A stretch of 31,143 nt of DNA from an uncultured Lachnospiraceae bacterium (GTDB lineage Bacteria; Bacillota; Clostridia; Lachnospirales; Lachnospiraceae), in assembly GCA_937920345.1 (NCBI GenBank), contig CALGVA010000058.1, positions 1 through 31,143 of the forward strand. The letters run 5' to 3'. How positions within the stretch are numbered: position 1 is the first letter of the stretch; every line of letters begins with the position of its first letter. A model generated the notes under the pieces. That model worked only from the letters and a program-made list of their open reading frames with translations. It ran no database searches and was not told the DNA's origin. Below, piece after piece: positions 16,116 to 24,841 of the stretch. The position numbers were made by a program, and so were the translations under genes.

Positions 16116-16268
16116 TCACCTGGATTTGAGCATTCCCATTCCCGCTGCAAGAAATATCATACCACACCCGAACAGTATTAGCCATTTATCATGCGGTGAT
16201 AACGTATCATTCGATATCGTAACTGAAATGCCCAAAGGCAAGCCTTGCCTGCGATACTGCTTAATCAC
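16116..16268 (-). CDS. Possible small membrane protein coupled to the 4Fe-4S gene
   Basis: A 50-aa reading that begins at a GTG overlapping the preceding stop (GTGA), with AAGGA four bases before it. This is a good arrangement for translational coupling. The C-terminal half has one hydrophobic segment, KWLILFGCGMIFLAAGMGML, ending in a basic KSR. No family is recognised. It could also be a decayed 3' extension of the upstream gene. Confidence 0.42.
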   Translation of the reverse strand: MIKQYRRQGLPLGISVTISNDTLSPHDKWLILFGCGMIFLAAGMGMLKSR

Positions 16269-17104
16269 AGCGCGTCCTTCGGACACGCTTTCACACATTC
16301 ATAGCACAGTATGCATTCCGTTCCGTTTTTGCGTTTTCTCGAATTGTCCGTGACATCAACCCCCATGGGGCAGACCTTTTTGCACTTGCCGCAGGAGACG
16401 CACTTGTCCTTGTCACATTTGACGCGCATGAGAGAAAAATACGACATCGGCTTCAAGAACACGGCCACCGGACATATGTATTTGCAGAAAGCCCGGTTAT
16501 CCTTCAGCACAAAAGCCAGAACGATTCCGACCGCATAGTACAGACCGTTGCCGATCAGGAACGCCCAGAACATGATCCGCTCCATGTCATTTACCTGTGC
16601 CAGAAATAAGCCGCTGACAAATACAAAGGACAGCAGAAAGGTAACATACCTGATCCAGCCCCATTTTTTCCCCGGACGCTGCGGCGTCTTATACGGGAGC
16701 AGATCCAGGATCATCGCGGTCCAGCAGGCATACCCGCACCAGCCCCTTCCGAAGACCAGCGGTCCGAAAATCTTCGCCACCGCGTAATGAATGGTCGCCG
16801 CCTCAAATACACCGGTAAACAGATAATACCAGAAGCCTTCAATCTGCATATTCTCGTTGCAGAGCAATCCCAGATAGACAAGCATATAACTGCCCACCAG
16901 AAACTGTGCCACCCTGCGCGCATGTCTGTATCGCAGCTGAAACAGCAGAAAACCGATTGCCAGTGAAGTGCCGATGTAACTGAAGTTGAACAAATAAAAT
17001 ATATTCTGCTTTGCCAGCCAGAGCGTGACGGCTATCGTTTCGAAAATCAGCCACATCATAGCCGGCAATGCGAATCTTTTGATTCCTTTTGATTTTTCCA
17101 TCAT
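16265..17104 (-). CDS. NapH-like 4Fe-4S membrane protein
   Basis: A 279-aa polytopic protein. About five membrane segments carry a WCGYACW motif (near 122) and a CKYICPVAVFLKP motif (near 208). The C-terminus has two 4Fe-4S clusters, CDKDKCVSCGKCKKVCP and CILCYECVKACP. This is the NapH/NosR/RdxA layout, which passes electrons from quinol or a periplasmic donor across the membrane to an iron-sulfur partner. The partner enzyme is not in this window, so the electron acceptor is unknown. GAGGGGG precedes the ATG. A -10 TATGAT lies upstream. Confidence 0.88.
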   Translation of the reverse strand: MMEKSKGIKRFALPAMMWLIFETIAVTLWLAKQNIFYLFNFSYIGTSLAIGFLLFQLRYRHARRVAQFLVGSYMLVYLGLLCNENMQIEGFWYYLFTGVFEAATIHYAVAKIFGPLVFGRGWCGYACWTAMILDLLPYKTPQRPGKKWGWIRYVTFLLSFVFVSGLFLAQVNDMERIMFWAFLIGNGLYYAVGIVLAFVLKDNRAFCKYICPVAVFLKPMSYFSLMRVKCDKDKCVSCGKCKKVCPMGVDVTDNSRKRKNGTECILCYECVKACPKDAL

Positions 17105-17227
17105 AAATTCCCCCTCTTTGTAACTATATCATACCAGAATCTGATTCCCGCACAATACCTGCGGCACTAAGCTGCTTTGACGAAGCGGTACCCTACAGAA
17201 CGGGATAGGTAACCTGCAAATCTTCAC

Positions 17228-17269
17228 TTGAAAGTACTGATCCTGTATGCTATAATGAACATTGTTCAT
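17228..17269 (+). promoter_or_regulatory. Promoter and palindromic operator of the TetR gene
   Basis: TTGAAA (17228-17233), a 17-bp spacer and TATAAT (17251-17256): near-consensus sigma-A. The perfect 15-bp palindrome ATGAACATTGTTCAT (17255-17269) overlaps the -10 end and +1, where a bound TetR dimer would block transcription. Autorepression is inferred. Confidence 0.82.
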
Positions 17270-17285
17270 GTTGGAGGTAAGAAAA

Positions 17286-17861
17286 GTGAATAAAGAAATC
17301 ACGTCAAAAGAAGATATCCTGCAAATCTGCCGCGGCATTGCCGCCACACAGGGATTCGGGAAAATTACAATGCGTGCGATTGCACAGGAATGCGGCATTG
17401 CGCTGGGAACACTGTACAATTACTATCCCAACAAGGATGAATTGCTGATTGCCGCAGTGAAGAGTATCTGGGAAGAGATTTTTCCGGAAGACAAGGACGC
17501 CCGGCCTGCACTATCCTTTCCCGATTATGCAGCCCGTCTGTTTGCGTGTGCAAGAAACGGTACCACCCAATATCCGAACTTTCTTACAGTTCACTCCATG
17601 GTTCTTGCCAAATCCCCGAAAGGTCATGCCAAGAACGCAATGGAACAATATTTTAACCATATGAAAACCGGAATGCTGGAAGTGCTGCAGTCCGATCCTA
17701 AGGTCAGCCGGACGGCTTTTTCCCCGGACTTTCCGCAATCCGCTTTCATCGATTTCGTGCTGGACAATATTCTGCTGCTTCTCATGCAAGACGCCGAAAA
17801 CTGCACCGGCCTGACCGAAATCATCCGCCGGGTCATTTATCCCCGGACGGAAACCGTATAA
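17286..17861 (+). CDS. TetR/AcrR family regulator
   Basis: A 191-aa repressor. The N-terminal helix-turn-helix (about 12-55) is typical: ILQICRGIAATQGFGKITMRAIAQECG followed by LGTLYNYYPNKDELL (given as two segments). The C-terminal ligand domain is unassigned. The start is GTG at 17286 with GGAGG eight bases upstream. It lies 30 bp before a membrane-protein gene with which it probably forms an operon, and it has an operator over its own promoter. Confidence 0.9.
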   Translation: MNKEITSKEDILQICRGIAATQGFGKITMRAIAQECGIALGTLYNYYPNKDELLIAAVKSIWEEIFPEDKDARPALSFPDYAARLFACARNGTTQYPNFLTVHSMVLAKSPKGHAKNAMEQYFNHMKTGMLEVLQSDPKVSRTAFSPDFPQSAFIDFVLDNILLLLMQDAENCTGLTEIIRRVIYPRTETV

Positions 17862-17891
17862 ACAAATTTATTTTTTTCAGGAGGACTATTT

Positions 17892-18569
17892 ATGCAAGCG
17901 ATTTTTGAAACTCTCTTTGATATTGTCTATCTGGTGACTGTTATCACGCTGGGGGCGTATATGCTTCGAAACAGCAAAGGACAGAAACAGTACCGGCTGT
18001 ACGGCGCCATGGCGGTGACTCTGGGCTGCGGTGACGCGTTCCATCTGATTCCCCGGGCGATCGCCCTGTGTACCACAGGTCTGGAAAACTACACGGCGGC
18101 TCTCGGCATCGGCAAACTGATTACTTCTATTACCATGACAGGTTTCTATGTGCTGCTGTACTATGTATGGCGCAGCCGCTATTCGATCAAAGGATATGCG
18201 GGTGCCACCGCAGCTGTGTGGACACTGGCACTCTGCCGCATTGCACTGTGTCTGTTCCCGCAGAATGCCTGGATCAGCGCCGACGCGCCTCTCTCCTGGG
18301 GCATCTACCGCAATATCCCTTTCACTGTTCTGGGCGCGCTGATCGTAGTGCTGTTCTACCGCAGCGCCCGCGCTAAACAGGACCGTGCCTTTCGTTTTTT
18401 ATGGCTCACAGTGGTTCTGAGCTTCGGCTTTTATATTCCGGTAGTACTGTTTGCAGATGCGGTTCCGTGGGTAGGTATGCTGATGATCCCCAAGACCTGC
18501 GCGTATGTATGGACCGTAATCATCGGGTTTAGCGCCATGAAGAAGGACGCAGCCGTTTCATTACCTTGA
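17892..18569 (+). CDS. Integral membrane protein, function unknown
   Basis: A 225-aa protein with about seven hydrophobic segments and no recognised catalytic motif. It begins at ATG after GGAGG. As the only gene after the TetR regulator it is the likely regulated target. Conserved-looking polar residues within segments (HLIPR near 52, YYVWRSRYS near 90) may be functional, but no family can be named. Its 3' end overlaps the convergent kinase gene by 41 nt. Confidence 0.78.
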   Translation: MQAIFETLFDIVYLVTVITLGAYMLRNSKGQKQYRLYGAMAVTLGCGDAFHLIPRAIALCTTGLENYTAALGIGKLITSITMTGFYVLLYYVWRSRYSIKGYAGATAAVWTLALCRIALCLFPQNAWISADAPLSWGIYRNIPFTVLGALIVVLFYRSARAKQDRAFRFLWLTVVLSFGFYIPVVLFADAVPWVGMLMIPKTCAYVWTVIIGFSAMKKDAAVSLP

Positions 18570-21123
18570 ACATTTTTCTGATGTCCACCGGCTTCGCCAG
18601 ATGTTCATTCATTCCGGCATCCTTCGCCATTGCGACATCCTCTTCAAACGCGTTGGCTGACAGTGCAATGATGGGTACAGCCTTCGCGTCCGGACGATCC
18701 AGACTGCGGATCACACGGGTCGCCTCGTATCCGCTCATGACCGGCATCATCAGGTCCATGAGCACACAGTCAAATGTTCCCGGATCAGCCGCTGTAAATG
18801 CATCCACGGCGGCTTTTCCGTCATTTGCAGTCACGACCTCCGCACCAGCCTCCGTGAGCATGAACTCCATGGTTTCACAGTTAATCTCATTATCCTCCAC
18901 CAGGAGAACGCGCATACCGGCAATATCGATCCGCAGATCCGGCTCCTCATCCGCAGACTGCAGACTCTGCGTTTCGTCGATCTGCATGGGCAGGGTGATC
19001 TGAAATACACTTCCCTTACCGACCCGGCTGTCGATCTCAATGCTTCCCTTCATCTGGTCAACCAGTTCCTTTACAATGGACATACCAAGCCCGACACCGT
19101 TATAGTTGGTTCTTGCCCCCTGATCTTCCTGCGTAAACGGCTCGAAAATGTGCTTTATAAATTCCGCGCTCATACCGATTCCGGTATCTTCAATCACAAA
19201 CCGGTAGACGGCAGTCCCGTCCTCACAGGAAAGTTCCTTTACCTGAATAAATACGGAACCATGGGCGCGGTTATACTTGAGCGCATTGTCGATGATGTTC
19301 ATCAGAATCTGCTGTACGTGCAGCGGATTGCCGATCAGTCTGCCATGCTTAAGATCAGCTTCCTTAAGCGTCAGCTGAATCTCCCGCTCCTCTGCCTTGG
19401 CGGACAGAAGCGAAATACTGTTTTCCAATATATCATGAAGATCAAAAGGTTCCTCCACCGCCGCCGGTCTTCCACTCTGCTGTTTGCTGACCTGAAGAAC
19501 GTCGTTGACAAGCGACAGCAGATGCTCCGTTGACACACGGATTTTCTTCCGGCACTCACTCTGTCTGTCCGGATCATTCTGACTTTTTTCCATAATAGCC
19601 AGCATACCCAGAATCCCGTTGATCGGTGTGCGCAGATCATGTGACATATGAGAAAGAAATTCACTCTTTGCCGAATTGGCCCGTCTGACTCTCTCCAGCA
19701 GTTCCAGAATAGACTGCTCCTGCCTGTTCTTCGCCACCATGGTCTCCGTGATATCCTGATGGTATCCGTTCAGACTGGTGCCCGGCTTTTTGAACGCCTT
19801 GTTGGGCACGCCCCCGCAGCGTACATATATTTTACCCAGTTCAGGATGATTCCAGGGATAAATCACCTCGGAACGGCCGGTTTCCAGTATTGCCCGAACC
19901 GCTTCCTGCACCATCTCCACATAGTCCGGCTCAATGTTCTGAAACCAGTGCTGATAGCACGCTTCCGGTTCGATGCCATCCGGTACGCCCAGTAAGATCC
20001 GCATGGTCCGGTCCGCATACATCCTCGGCCGGCACCCTTCCTCCAGCTCAATCGTCCAGATCCCGGTTCTTGCGCCCTCCAGAATATCCTCCAGACTCTG
20101 CCTTGCTTCCAGTCTGTCCTTCTCTTCCTTCTCCACCACGGCATTAATGTCCCGCCTGGCAAAGATTGCGCAGTTCTCTTCCGCCGTCTTCTCCGTAGCA
20201 GAAAAGTGAATCTCCATGTGTTTCAGCCTGTAAGAACTGTCTTTGACCTGATACCGTACAAAAAATTTCTTCTTTGTCCGAAGCTGGGCAAGCACATAGT
20301 CTTTTTGGGTCACGGCACGGAGCTTTTCCTGATCTCTGGGAACCACGCACCGGGAAATATACTGCTCCATAGCCGTCTGATATCCGTCCTCAAAGTTCAC
20401 ACCACATTCTTTACGCATCTTCTCGTTGTCCCGGTAGATCTCGCACTCATCTGTATCGAAATTCACTTGGCAGATACCCAGATAGTCCACGCTGAGGGCA
20501 TGGAGAACATTATAACTGCGCTTCTGAAGCTCGCGGAACAGGTTGCGTCGTTTCAGGGAAGACACAATAAAGTATGCCGCAGTCTGAAGCATATTCGATG
20601 CGTATTCCAGAGACTTCACTGGCGGATTGTCCACGCCGTAGAAACCGATGATCTTTTCACCGTAATAAAGAGGAACCACCACAAGAGAGTGTATGCCCTG
20701 ACGCTTCAGATTCTCGTACTGAAGCGGATCAGTCTCCCGAATGTTTTCCAGATTCTCAATAACAATATGTCTGCCGATGCTGAAATTGCGATACCAGCTC
20801 TCACACACCTCAGGAGGGACATTTTGAAGATTCTCTTTTTCCGGCTCCACCCCGTCGGCCACCCACTCATAGGTGTTGTCATCGCCGCCGGACTCGTTCT
20901 GTTCAAATATGTAGGTCCGCTCCCCGTTCAGTGCCCTTCCAAGATGCTCCAAAAGCACATCCAGTGACTGATCCGGCGTCTCTTCCTGCAGCGCAACGCG
21001 AAGACCCTCATTGATGACCGTCTCCAGATTCTGAGCGCTCTGCATGTCACTATGCTGCTCACGATTCGCCTCGCCAATAGCGCCTTCATCAGCCCGCTCT
21101 ACAAACTTCTTTGAATAATCCAT
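18529..21123 (-). CDS. Hybrid histidine kinase / response regulator, soluble
   Basis: An 864-aa hybrid sensor kinase. In order: GAF domain (about 30-190), PAS-like regions (about 205-325 and 340-455), HisKA with the H-box SHMSHDLRTPINGI (around 490), HATPase (N-box MNIIDNALKYN, G-boxes DTGIGMS and GVGLGMS), and a C-terminal receiver domain. The receiver has the DN pair in LLVEDNEIN, phospho-acceptor Asp in VLMDLMMP, and a conserved Lys in AKPVDIRK. No transmembrane segment is seen, so it senses a cytoplasmic signal, probably through GAF/PAS. The ATG at 21123 has GGAGGG upstream. No output domain is fused. Confidence 0.92.
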   Translation of the reverse strand: MDYSKKFVERADEGAIGEANREQHSDMQSAQNLETVINEGLRVALQEETPDQSLDVLLEHLGRALNGERTYIFEQNESGGDDNTYEWVADGVEPEKENLQNVPPEVCESWYRNFSIGRHIVIENLENIRETDPLQYENLKRQGIHSLVVVPLYYGEKIIGFYGVDNPPVKSLEYASNMLQTAAYFIVSSLKRRNLFRELQKRSYNVLHALSVDYLGICQVNFDTDECEIYRDNEKMRKECGVNFEDGYQTAMEQYISRCVVPRDQEKLRAVTQKDYVLAQLRTKKKFFVRYQVKDSSYRLKHMEIHFSATEKTAEENCAIFARRDINAVVEKEEKDRLEARQSLEDILEGARTGIWTIELEEGCRPRMYADRTMRILLGVPDGIEPEACYQHWFQNIEPDYVEMVQEAVRAILETGRSEVIYPWNHPELGKIYVRCGGVPNKAFKKPGTSLNGYHQDITETMVAKNRQEQSILELLERVRRANSAKSEFLSHMSHDLRTPINGILGMLAIMEKSQNDPDRQSECRKKIRVSTEHLLSLVNDVLQVSKQQSGRPAAVEEPFDLHDILENSISLLSAKAEEREIQLTLKEADLKHGRLIGNPLHVQQILMNIIDNALKYNRAHGSVFIQVKELSCEDGTAVYRFVIEDTGIGMSAEFIKHIFEPFTQEDQGARTNYNGVGLGMSIVKELVDQMKGSIEIDSRVGKGSVFQITLPMQIDETQSLQSADEEPDLRIDIAGMRVLLVEDNEINCETMEFMLTEAGAEVVTANDGKAAVDAFTAADPGTFDCVLMDLMMPVMSGYEATRVIRSLDRPDAKAVPIIALSANAFEEDVAMAKDAGMNEHLAKPVDIRKMFKVMKRLRPSSWR

Positions 21124-21267
21124 ACGCGTCCCTCCATACAGACTGCTTCCTGTCATCTGTATTGTCTCTCTAAAGCTTCACCGCCAAAATCAGCTGTGCC
21201 TGTATTAGAATACCATGTGCCCTCAATCGCGTCAATGCGGTATCCGGACATCTTCCACCCTTGCGCC

Positions 21268-21297
21268 AAAAATCCCGCCGGTTTCCCGACGGGATTT
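21268..21297 (-). terminator. Intrinsic terminator of the chemoreceptor gene
   Basis: GC-rich hairpin, AATCCCGTCGG paired with CCGGCGGGATT, followed by TTTTT on the minus strand, 14 bases after the chemoreceptor stop. Confidence 0.85.
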
Positions 21298-21310
21298 CTA
21301 TTCCCATATA

Positions 21311-23092
21311 TTAAAGTGTAAAAACTTCCATCTCGGACTGCAGCCCGTCTGCAATCTGCCGCAATTCTCCCGAGTTGTGTGCAATGCGGGACATGTGCTC
21401 TCCTACTTCCGTCACAGAAGCGGATACTTCCTGCGTTCCCGCGGCGTTCTCTTCCGAAAGAGCCGACAGATTCTGTATAATGTCTACCACGCTGGACCGG
21501 GTATCGTCGATCTGTTCCATCTTTTCGGCGATGCTTCTGATACCCGCTATGGTCTTCTCAACACCGTCATGCACCTCCGAGAACCGCGATCTGGTCAGCC
21601 CTACATTTTCATTCTGATCCGCCATGACTTCCTTTACTTCATCCATCGTCTGAACCGCTTTCTCAGAGTCCTCTATGAGATGCGCAATGATCTCCTCGAT
21701 CTGATTCGCCGATTCATTGGATTCCTCTGCCAGCTTCTGGATCTGCCCCGCCACCACAGCGAAGCCGCGTCCCTGTTCTCCCGCTCTTGCCGCTTCAATC
21801 GATGCGTTCAGAGAAAGCAGATTTGTCTGCTTCGCAATTGATGTGATCAGCGCCGTAGCCGCTTTAATCTTGACTGCGGATTCGTTGGTTGTGTTGGTCT
21901 GTTCATAGATCAGTTCTATGGCATCCTGCGCTTTCCGGTTTACTACATCCATTGCATTTAATGTATTGGCTGCCACTTCGCTGGAACTATACATTCCCTC
22001 AGCCGTTTTATGCAGGTCATCCATTTCCGCATTGTTTTCTTCAATCATGCTTCCCATCTGGACAATACTTTCCATAACCTGCTGGGTTTCTTCCGCCTGC
22101 GCCGTAGATCCCTTAGCCATCTCCTGTACGGCCCGCTCCACCTGCTTGACCGTCCCGAAAATCAGATCCGTATCCTCATTCAGCATGTGGGAAGTCTCCA
22201 TCACCGTAGCGCTGTGTCCCTCGATCCTGCCGATTACCCCGCTCAAGTGTCCACGCAGCGTATCTACCGCCCGGCTTATGGCTCCGATCTCGTCCTTCTT
22301 GGCACTCAGCTTCTGCTGGCTCTGATCCTCCCTGAAATCCAGTTCCGCAAATGTCATTGCGAGTTCTGCAATGCTGCGCAGCGGCTTTACGATGATGTCA
22401 CAGATGAAAAATACTATAATCATACATATGAGCATCGTAATGCAGCCCCAGAAGATAGAAGTCATGACAATCTCATCTGAAGACTTCATATTGCCGCCGG
22501 AAGACTTCAGTGCCGCCGCCTCATCAGCGGTTATAACAAATATGTATGCGCCGTCCTCCGTCACACTGTATGCCGCATATTTCTGCGCTCCCTGATATTC
22601 ATACTTAATGGTGACTGCTTCTTTCGGAATATTTCCCTGTTTTATTTTAATTACCGCAGCGTTCACTGCCTCATTTTCCACCTGGCTTCCAATCTTCTCT
22701 GCCGTAGGATGATAGCACATCATTCCATTGCCGTCCACAATATAAGCATACGACCCGTCCATGCCCATAATATCCAGACCGCCGACCATCTTTTCCCAGA
22801 ATGCCGCATCCGGCTGCTTTCCTTCTTCCACAAGCTCTGCAACCCGGATATTCATCGTCTTCTGATAGGAATCCGCCAGGTCATCCATATAGCTGATCAC
22901 CATATCCTTGAACTGTTTTCTTGACATAGAGCCGAAGATAATGATCTGCGTTACGCTCACACTTACAATGGCAAGCATCGCTATAAATATGATTCTGACA
23001 CGAATCGACCGCAGCGTCGATATCTCCAATTTTTTCGTGCCGTTTTTCACCCCCGCCTTCTCATGACTTTGTGTTGGTCTCCCCTTTTCCAT
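21311..23092 (-). CDS. Methyl-accepting chemotaxis protein
   Basis: A 593-aa chemoreceptor: membrane segment 1 (about 31-52), an extracellular sensor region of Cache type (about 53-208) with DGSYAYIVDGNGMMCYHPT, membrane segment 2 (about 210-233), HAMP (about 234-290), and the cytoplasmic coiled-coil signalling domain. The kinase-contact tip reads AARAGEQGRGFAVVAG. It begins at ATG after GGAGAGG and has its own terminator. There are no other chemotaxis genes in the window, so it must couple to CheA/CheW elsewhere. An 8-bp-arm dyad ATGATGCC/GGCATCAT lies upstream (23132-23149). Confidence 0.93.
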   Translation of the reverse strand: MEKGRPTQSHEKAGVKNGTKKLEISTLRSIRVRIIFIAMLAIVSVSVTQIIIFGSMSRKQFKDMVISYMDDLADSYQKTMNIRVAELVEEGKQPDAAFWEKMVGGLDIMGMDGSYAYIVDGNGMMCYHPTAEKIGSQVENEAVNAAVIKIKQGNIPKEAVTIKYEYQGAQKYAAYSVTEDGAYIFVITADEAAALKSSGGNMKSSDEIVMTSIFWGCITMLICMIIVFFICDIIVKPLRSIAELAMTFAELDFREDQSQQKLSAKKDEIGAISRAVDTLRGHLSGVIGRIEGHSATVMETSHMLNEDTDLIFGTVKQVERAVQEMAKGSTAQAEETQQVMESIVQMGSMIEENNAEMDDLHKTAEGMYSSSEVAANTLNAMDVVNRKAQDAIELIYEQTNTTNESAVKIKAATALITSIAKQTNLLSLNASIEAARAGEQGRGFAVVAGQIQKLAEESNESANQIEEIIAHLIEDSEKAVQTMDEVKEVMADQNENVGLTRSRFSEVHDGVEKTIAGIRSIAEKMEQIDDTRSSVVDIIQNLSALSEENAAGTQEVSASVTEVGEHMSRIAHNSGELRQIADGLQSEMEVFTL

Positions 23093-23131
23093 CGCTGTCC
23101 TCTCCTATATTAGTGTAAAATTTAATTGATC

Positions 23132-23149
23132 ATGATGCCCCGGCATCAT
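23132..23149. promoter_or_regulatory. Dyad upstream of the chemoreceptor
   Basis: Inverted repeat ATGATGCC-CC-GGCATCAT, 40 bp before the chemoreceptor start. It may be an operator or a hairpin in the leader; there is no adjacent T-run to make it a terminator. Confidence 0.45.
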
Positions 23150-23343
23150 AATGTTTCGTCTTACATTAAGACATTTAAAATTGGGTAGTAACTATTTGAA
23201 TAAACCCGAAAAAAAGAATTGCTCGAAACCAAGCAACTATATTTTACTATTTATATTTTGAATGTCAAGATATAGCCTCTTTAATAAACCGGATAATTTC
23301 TTTTCAAGTCGAAAATTTTTATCCCGACCGGAATCATCACATC

Positions 23344-24030
23344 TTACATCTGCCCGTTCAGGAATTTCCCGACTTCTTTATTAAATTCCGCAGGCTTTTT
23401 GTTCGCAATGAAGTGACTGCCTTTCACAATTACCAGTTTCGCATCCGGAATGCTTGCAGCAATCAGTTCCGTATGCGATTGCTTAATCATGTCTCTCGTC
23501 CCCGCTATCACAAGCGTCGGGATCCGAATCGAATGCAGGCTGTCCGGTTCTATATTCGGTTCATGCACCATCAGCCCTAAGATCTCCATATTGCGCTTTG
23601 CCTCCCGGGATTTTGCCGCAAAGCATTTTGCCATTTTATACCCGATCTCTATCGGAATCTGAATCCTCCGTTTGATTCCTTTTGTGTCCAGATTCCCTCC
23701 GTTCAGGATCAGTGCCGTGACTTTTTGAGGATACTTAAGCGCAAACTTCATCGCGATATTCGCACCGTCAGAAAAACCCAGAATAACCGCTCCGGGAATC
23801 TGCAGTTCATTCATCAGCTCATACAGATCATCGGCAAACTGTTCCATCGTAAAAGGCGCGGTTCCCCGCGGGGATTTCCCGTGCCCTCTTGTGTCTACCG
23901 CGATCACTCTGTACTGATCCGAAAAGAATCCGATCTGATTCACGAAATAAGTCCCATCCTCCCCATTGCCGTGCAGCAGAATAAACGGCTCACCTTTGCC
24001 CTGTTCCTGATAATATAAAGAAATGTCCAT
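23344..24030 (-). CDS. Alpha/beta hydrolase
   Basis: A 228-aa alpha/beta-fold hydrolase. The nucleophile elbow is GFSDG with Ser87, with acid Asp180 in AGTRD, His206 in GSHF and an HGNG oxyanion segment near 20. All members of the triad are present. Substrate unknown; the family includes esterases and small-molecule hydrolases. A GGAGG lies about 12 bases upstream of the ATG. It is divergent from the TetR-CPBP pair across a 217-bp promoter region and may share its control. Confidence 0.88.
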   Translation of the reverse strand: MDISLYYQEQGKGEPFILLHGNGEDGTYFVNQIGFFSDQYRVIAVDTRGHGKSPRGTAPFTMEQFADDLYELMNELQIPGAVILGFSDGANIAMKFALKYPQKVTALILNGGNLDTKGIKRRIQIPIEIGYKMAKCFAAKSREAKRNMEILGLMVHEPNIEPDSLHSIRIPTLVIAGTRDMIKQSHTELIAASIPDAKLVIVKGSHFIANKKPAEFNKEVGKFLNGQM

Positions 24031-24165
24031 CGTAATATCCTGCCTCCAAACTGATCTTATAGATTATTTTATAAGATCATGCAGGCAAAAACAAGATGGA
24101 TCTATGCCGGAAACAACCTATCAACGAACCGCATTGCTGTAACGACATTTTAATCCATATATCAC

Positions 24166-24229
24166 TTGACATTTTCATTATTATGCACAATACTATAAAT
24201 ATATTTACAGTAAACTTATTTATAGTATT
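24166..24229 (+). promoter_or_regulatory. TetR promoter with long nested operator
   Basis: TTGACA (24166-24171) is followed by an A/T-rich -10 region (TACTATAAAT, around 24191-24200). A perfect 13-bp inverted repeat AATACTATAAATA (24189-24201) pairs with 24217-24229. Nested inside is TTTAC-A-GTAAA (24204-24214). It is placed for autorepression of the TetR gene and might also affect the divergent hydrolase. Confidence 0.72.
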
Positions 24230-24247
24230 TGAAAAGAGGGTGGCGAT

Positions 24248-24841
24248 ATGCCAAGCAGTCCTAAAATACCTAAGGAAACCATATTGAAAAATGCTCTGGA
24301 CATGTTGATCCAGGATGGCTATTCCTCGATCACTATCAAGTCACTGGCGAAGAGAATCGGTTGTTCCACGCAGCCAATCTCATGGCATTTCGGTAATATG
24401 GAGAATTTTCGCAGCGAACTTACCGACTATGCCCTGCATTATGCAAATAAAAAAATGCTTTCTGCTTCGGAAGGCATGTCAGCCTTTGCAAACGTAGGGA
24501 AAGGGTATATTGATCTTGCCTTTGATGAGCCTAATCTGTTTCGCTATCTGTATATGAGTGGTGAAAGCGGATATCATGCCGGCGGTTTTGATATATTAAC
24601 AACTGCCGAGGCAAACTCTGCCATAGTAGTACAGATTGCAAAACAATTAAAGCTGCCAGTTGATAAAGTGAACGTTTTTTTCAGGGATACCATAATCTAC
24701 ATGCACGGTCTGGCCTGCTTTATCGTGTCCGGCTTAATCAAAGCAGCCAGAGATGAAGTCCATGCAATGGTACAGGATCATATGAATTTATACTGCAATC
24801 CGGGGAATCATTCAGGCGGAAAGGATCACAATGGAGACTAG
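24248..24841 (+). CDS. TetR/AcrR family regulator
   Basis: A 197-aa regulator. The helix-turn-helix is at about 8-55 (ITIKSLAKRIGCSTQPISWHF), and the C-terminal region resembles the TetR_C_33/WHG ligand-binding type. A GAGGGTGG ribosome site precedes the ATG. The 3' end overlaps the CPBP gene by 11 nt, so the two are co-translated. It is controlled by an operator over its own promoter. Confidence 0.9.
   Translation: MPSSPKIPKETILKNALDMLIQDGYSSITIKSLAKRIGCSTQPISWHFGNMENFRSELTDYALHYANKKMLSASEGMSAFANVGKGYIDLAFDEPNLFRYLYMSGESGYHAGGFDILTTAEANSAIVVQIAKQLKLPVDKVNVFFRDTIIYMHGLACFIVSGLIKAARDEVHAMVQDHMNLYCNPGNHSGGKDHNGD

Noticed and set aside
20206..20967. 253-codon frame opposite the hybrid kinase
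   Set aside because: Shadow of the GAF/PAS part of the kinase, with no ribosome site.
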